Origin: Drosophila pseudoobscura
Taxonomy: Eukaryota; Arthropoda; Insecta; Diptera; Drosophilidae
Reading direction: 5' to 3'
Assembly (NCBI RefSeq): GCF_009870125.1
Contig: NC_046679.1
Span: 23,994,001-24,058,000 of the forward strand
Length of the DNA stretch: 64,000 bases
Made by a program: the position numbers and the translations under genes. Under the pieces are notes generated by a model that was not told the DNA's origin, ran no database searches, and saw nothing but the letters and a program-made list of their open reading frames with translations. Every line of letters starts with the position of its first letter. Positions within the stretch are counted from its first letter, which is position 1. Below are positions 60,601 to 64,000 of this stretch, one piece after another.

Positions 60601-63600
60601 GGATCGCGTCGTCTGCTGGACGTGATGGATGTGAACACACAGAAGAACCTCCAGATGACGATGAAGGAGTGGCAGCAGTACTACGAGTGCCCGCAAAAGG
60701 ATCGATTGCTGAACGTGATCTCGCTGGAGTTCTCGCACACGCGACTGGATCGCTTTGTGCAGAGCCCAGAGATTGTGCGCCAGATCGACTGGGTGGATGT
60801 AGTATGGCCCAAACAGCTGAAGGATGCCCAGAAGGAGGGCACCAATCTGCTCGGCGGCATGATGTACCCCAAGGTGCAGAAGTACTGCCTGATGTCGGTG
60901 AAGAACTGCTACACTGACTTTCACATTGACTTTGGCGGCACCTCCGTCTGGTATCACATCCTCAAGGGCAGCAAGGTCTTCTGGCTGATACCGCCCACCG
61001 ATCGCAACCTGCAGCTCTACGAGAAGTGGGTGCTGTCCGGCAAGCAGGCGGACATCTTCTTCGGCGACACCGTGGAGAAGTGCGCCCGCGTCTATCTGAC
61101 GGCCGGGAACACCTTCTTCATACCCACCGGCTGGATCCATGCCGTCTACACACCCACCCAGTCGCTGGTCTTTGGGGGCAACTTCCTGCACTCGTTCGGT
61201 ATCGTGAAGCAGCTGAGGACGGCCACCGTCGAGGACATTACAAAGGTGCCGCAGAAGTTTCGCTACCCCTTCTTCACCGAAATGCTCTGGTATGTCCTCG
61301 CTCGCTATGTCTACACGCTGCTCGGCCACTCGCACCTCGAGGGGGAGCCCTCGGCCAGCGAGGCAGAGATGGCCGCTCGCCCGCACATCCATCTCACGCA
61401 CTACGAGCTGTTCGGGCTCAAGGAGATCGTCATGTATCTGTACGATCTGCCGCCGCAGAAGAAGAATGTGCCCAGTCTTGTGCTGGATCCCGTGGCCCTC
61501 ATCAAGGATGTGCGCACACTGGTGGAGCGGCACTGCAAGGACCAGCAGGATCAGGCCGTCACGGGCATGTCCGTACTGAGAACGGCCTCCGAGGAGCAGG
61601 CAGGTTTTCACCTGTACGACCGCACAAGGGTCAAGCAGGAGATCAAACAGGAGATTGTCCGAAAAAATGCCGAGGTAATCCGCGAACAGCAGCAGCTCGA
61701 GGCGGGCAGGGATGGCGCAGTGGCTGCCTCCGGTGCCGTTGTGGCTGGCATTGAGTACAGCAACGGAGTCCTGAAAAAGGAGCAACTGGAGAATGGCGCA
61801 GGAGCCACTGGCCAGGGCGGACCAGCACAACCAGGTGGGTTCTCGATCACGATATTCCTTGTGGCTCACATTACTATCTCCTGTTTTTAGCAGAGGCCAC
61901 CTTTGTCCTGCCCACGGATACACTAAAGTACCGCCCGCCCAAGAAAATGCATCTGGCAAATGCAGTGGCAGCGGCAGCGACCAGCACCAGCACCACCGGT
62001 GGATCAGGAGGAGGACCATCCGTTGGAGGAACTGCAGCAAACAGCAACAGTCTACCCACTGGGGGTGGGGGAGGTGCAGTCACAGGCAATGCCATCAGTG
62101 TGATTGCCACGTGCTCCAATTATAATAATTTGAGCAGCAGTGAGGCGGCATCCCTGGACAACAACTGTGCCTCGCCCGGGGATGGTGCCAAGCTATCGCC
62201 CCATCTGACGGGCACCGGCCAGCCGAGGCGACGCCGCACGCGCTGCAAGAACTGTGCCGCCTGTCAGCGCTCCGATTGCGGCACCTGCCCCTTCTGCATG
62301 GACATGGTCAAGTTCGGTGGACCGGGACGGGCCAAGCAGACGTGCATGATGCGCCAGTGCCTGTCGCCCATGCTTCCAGTGACCGCGCAGTGTGTCTACT
62401 GTCATTTGGATGGATGGCGCCAGACCCCCGTGTCGCCGCAGACCAAGCAACTGGCCACCGTGGACGGTCCCTCAGCTCTGATGGAGTGCTCCGTTTGCTA
62501 CGAGATAGCCCATCCCGATTGTGCGTTGTCGCAGCTAGACGGCACCGAGGACGCAGCCGATGCTAAGGGCATAGTCAACGAGGATCTGCCCAATAGCTGG
62601 GAGTGTCCCAGCTGCTGTCGATCCGGCAAGAACTACGACTACAAGGTAATGTACATATATTTGAGCGTTTCCTTAAGCAAAACTAATGTCAATCTCCTAT
62701 TCGTTCCCCACAGCCGCGGCATTTCCGGGCTCGTCTGAAATCCTCCGAGGTGCGTCGCGTCTCCGTTTCCCATGGCCCTGGCGGCGAAGCAACAGGCCAT
62801 GAGGGCACGAGCAGCTTGCTGCCGCCACCCGTCGGACAGTACACGGACTTCGTGTTCACCAGCGAATCGGAGATGGAGTCTGGATCGGCGGGTGGCCACG
62901 TGACCCACTGGAAGCATGGCATGAAGCGGCACCATCAGCTGGAGGTGAAGACCGATCGGAACAACAGCTGCGACACTCCCTCCCCGGGGATATCACCGAA
63001 TGCGGTGGGGGGGGACAAGGTGAAGCGGCGCAAGAGCGACGATGGGACGAGCGTGAGCAGCAGTATGCAAGAGAGCAACGATGCCCCATGCAATTCATCC
63101 ATTGATGGTGCAGCGGCAGGCGGAGGAGGAGGAGTGGCGACAGCTAGTGGCGGGGGCAGTGGTGGCAATCAGTGGAGTGGCGGCAGTGGCGGCGGAGGCG
63201 GAGGTGGCTCTCGTAAGAAGAACTCGATACGGTCACAGTTGGCCCAGCAGATGCTCAACAACTCGAATCGAGTGCTCAAGAAGCCGCAGTATGTGGTACG
63301 GCCGGCAGCATCCAGCAGTTCGTCCGGGAACAATGCCAGCGGCGGAGGAGGCGGCAGCAATGGCATTAGCAATGGAACAGGCCAAAGCGGCGGGGGAGGC
63401 GTCGGCTCTGGCGGGGAGCGCGGTGCCAATGGCAGCGGCACGAGCGGCTCCAATGGCATCAACAGTCTGCATCATAGCAGCTCCCTGGCCCTGGACGCCA
63501 CCGTGCTGAAGATCATCTTCAGGTATCTGCCGCCCGAAACTCTAGTCACCTGCTGCTCGGTGTGCAAGGTGTGGTCGACGGCTGCCGTCGATCCCGATCT

Positions 63601-64000
63601 CTGGAAGAGCATGAACTGCTCGGCGCACAAGATGTCCGCGTCCCTGCTGACGGCCATTGTGCGGAGGCAGCCGGAACACCTCATCCTTGACTGGACGCAG
63701 ATAGCCAAGCGGCAGCTGGCATGGCTGGTGGCCCGCCTCCCAGCTCTCAAGAATCTCTCGCTGCAGAACTGTCCCATCCAGGCAGTGCTGGCCCTCCACA
63801 CCTGCCTATGTCCGCCCCTCCAGACGCTCGACCTGAGCTTTGTGCGGGGTCTGAACGATGCCGCCGTCCGGGACATACTCTCCCCGCCCAAGGACTCGCG
63901 GCCCGGCCTAAGTGACTCGAAGACGAGACTGCGTGATCTCAAGATCCTCAAGCTGGCCGGCACAGACATCTCAGACGTGGCCGTGCGCTACATCACGCAG
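57524..64000 (+). CDS. Kdm2: Kdm2 lysine demethylase (JmjC, CXXC, PHD, F-box, LRR), 3' truncated by window
   Basis: The join is 57524-57655, 60145-60305, 60486-61834, 61891-62645 and 62714 to beyond 64000, all phases matching, with 1228 residues visible. The JmjC core has Fe(II) ligands H244 and D246 (FHIDFGG) and H316 (GWIHAVY), and 2-oxoglutarate Lys 261. The H-to-H spacing of 72 equals vertebrate KDM2A. The CXXC zinc finger spans about 666-712 (CKNCAACQRSDCGTC with the CpG-reading KFGG at 688-691). The PHD finger spans 715-795, a Gly/Ser-rich linker about 800-1055, the F-box 1059-1100, then leucine-rich repeats. The enzyme removes methyl groups from H3K36 (H3K4 also reported). In flies it belongs to the dRAF Polycomb-type complex with roles in H2A ubiquitylation. 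Catalytic residues look intact. Confidence 0.96.
57656..60144 (+). other. Kdm2: First Kdm2 intron
   Basis: 2.5 kb with no gene that I can support. It holds GCACACAC-type repeats at 58937-58985, GT runs at 59425-59460 and GAGCA pentamer arrays near 58700-58740 and 59745-59770. Confidence 0.8.
60145..60305 (+). CDS. Kdm2: Kdm2 exon 2
   Basis: The acceptor is TCTCTTACAG and the donor GTAAGT. It encodes RERKQRKLYLDEWSLGDDDG to MRGCDLTV. Phase 2 out. Confidence 0.92.
60486..61834 (+). CDS. Kdm2: Kdm2 exon 3: JmjC domain
   Basis: It encodes FLQQHGFNIPLLF, then the full JmjC barrel and following helices, and ends in a basic/Gln-rich linker. The donor is GTGGGT, phase 1. Confidence 0.95.
61891..62645 (+). 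CDS. Kdm2: Kdm2 exon 4: CXXC and PHD fingers
   Basis: The acceptor TTTTTAGCAG is a tandem NAGNAG site. Using the second AG would start the exon at 61894 and drop one Ala without frame change. It encodes a Ser/Thr/Gly-rich linker, CXXC and PHD. The donor is GTAATG, phase 0. Confidence 0.94.
62714..64000 (+). CDS. Kdm2: Kdm2 exon 5 (partial): linker, F-box, first LRRs
   Basis: The acceptor is CCCCACAG. The frame stays open to the window edge. It includes RHFRARLKSSEVRRVSV, long Gly runs, the F-box (LDATVLKIIFRYLPPETL) and LRRs starting LKNLSLQNC. Confidence 0.94.

Noticed and set aside
60517..62040. 507-codon frame antisense to Kdm2, and similar long antisense frames at 33238-34290 and 44029-45297
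   Set aside because: They mirror GC-rich coding exons of Kdm2 and pyd. The sense strand encodes unmistakable JmjC, PDZ and Pyd-tail sequence, so these are shadows.

Overview
The window is eukaryotic nuclear DNA from a fruit fly, most likely Drosophila of the obscura group. The coding exons are GC-rich and are separated by AT-rich introns. Many introns are only 53-75 nt, start codons have a CAAA-ATG type context, and housekeeping promoters carry Drosophila core-promoter words. The gene set is an insect one: polychaetoid (ZO-1), an ARMH3 orthologue, IscU, a Kazal inhibitor and Kdm2. The obscura-group assignment rests on recognising the repeat at 3423-4476 and is an inference. No bacterial, phage or CRISPR content was seen.

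Layout. An antisense tRNA-Arg(UCG) gene lies at 2064-2136. From 2298 to about 47.6 kb the plus strand carries polychaetoid (pyd), a junctional MAGUK scaffold. It has two coding first exons (2298-2972 and 11609-11692), a 19-28 kb first intron, and PDZ1, PDZ2, PDZ3, SH3 and guanylate-kinase-like exons (30598-35554). A long disordered tail and a ZU5 domain follow (39232-46838). Two alternative terminal exons (36779-37936 and 40930-41212) would give proteins without ZU5. The splice phases of all joins listed were checked by hand and are consistent. The giant intron holds an antisense three-exon DUF1091 secreted-protein gene (6933-7614), a candidate small cysteine-rich single-pass membrane protein gene (27735-28156), a TIR-bounded non-autonomous repeat (3423-4476) and a strong candidate recursive splice site (18611/18612).

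Downstream of pyd, an ARMH3 (DUF1741) gene is on the minus strand (48234-50661). It is head-to-head with IscU (51760-52391, plus), the mitochondrial Fe-S scaffold. IscU converges tail-to-tail on a small secreted Kazal-type inhibitor gene (52883-53310, minus) that has its own TATA box and initiator. A repeat-rich intergenic stretch (53.4-56 kb) contains a Jockey-like reverse-transcriptase relic. It also contains three direct copies of a sequence whose fourth, inverted copy is the ARMH3 promoter region. From 57524 to the window end the plus strand carries Kdm2 (JmjC, CXXC, PHD, F-box, start of LRRs), cut by the window edge.

The genes are not an operon. They are independent neighbours: cell-junction scaffold, Golgi-associated ARM-repeat protein, Fe-S assembly, secreted inhibitor and histone demethylase. 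The most unusual items are the recursive splice site with its downstream decoy donor, the nested genes, the alternative Pyd C-terminus ending in a PDZ ligand, a repeated IYQSRRE-like array in Pyd, and the duplicated promoter-containing repeat.
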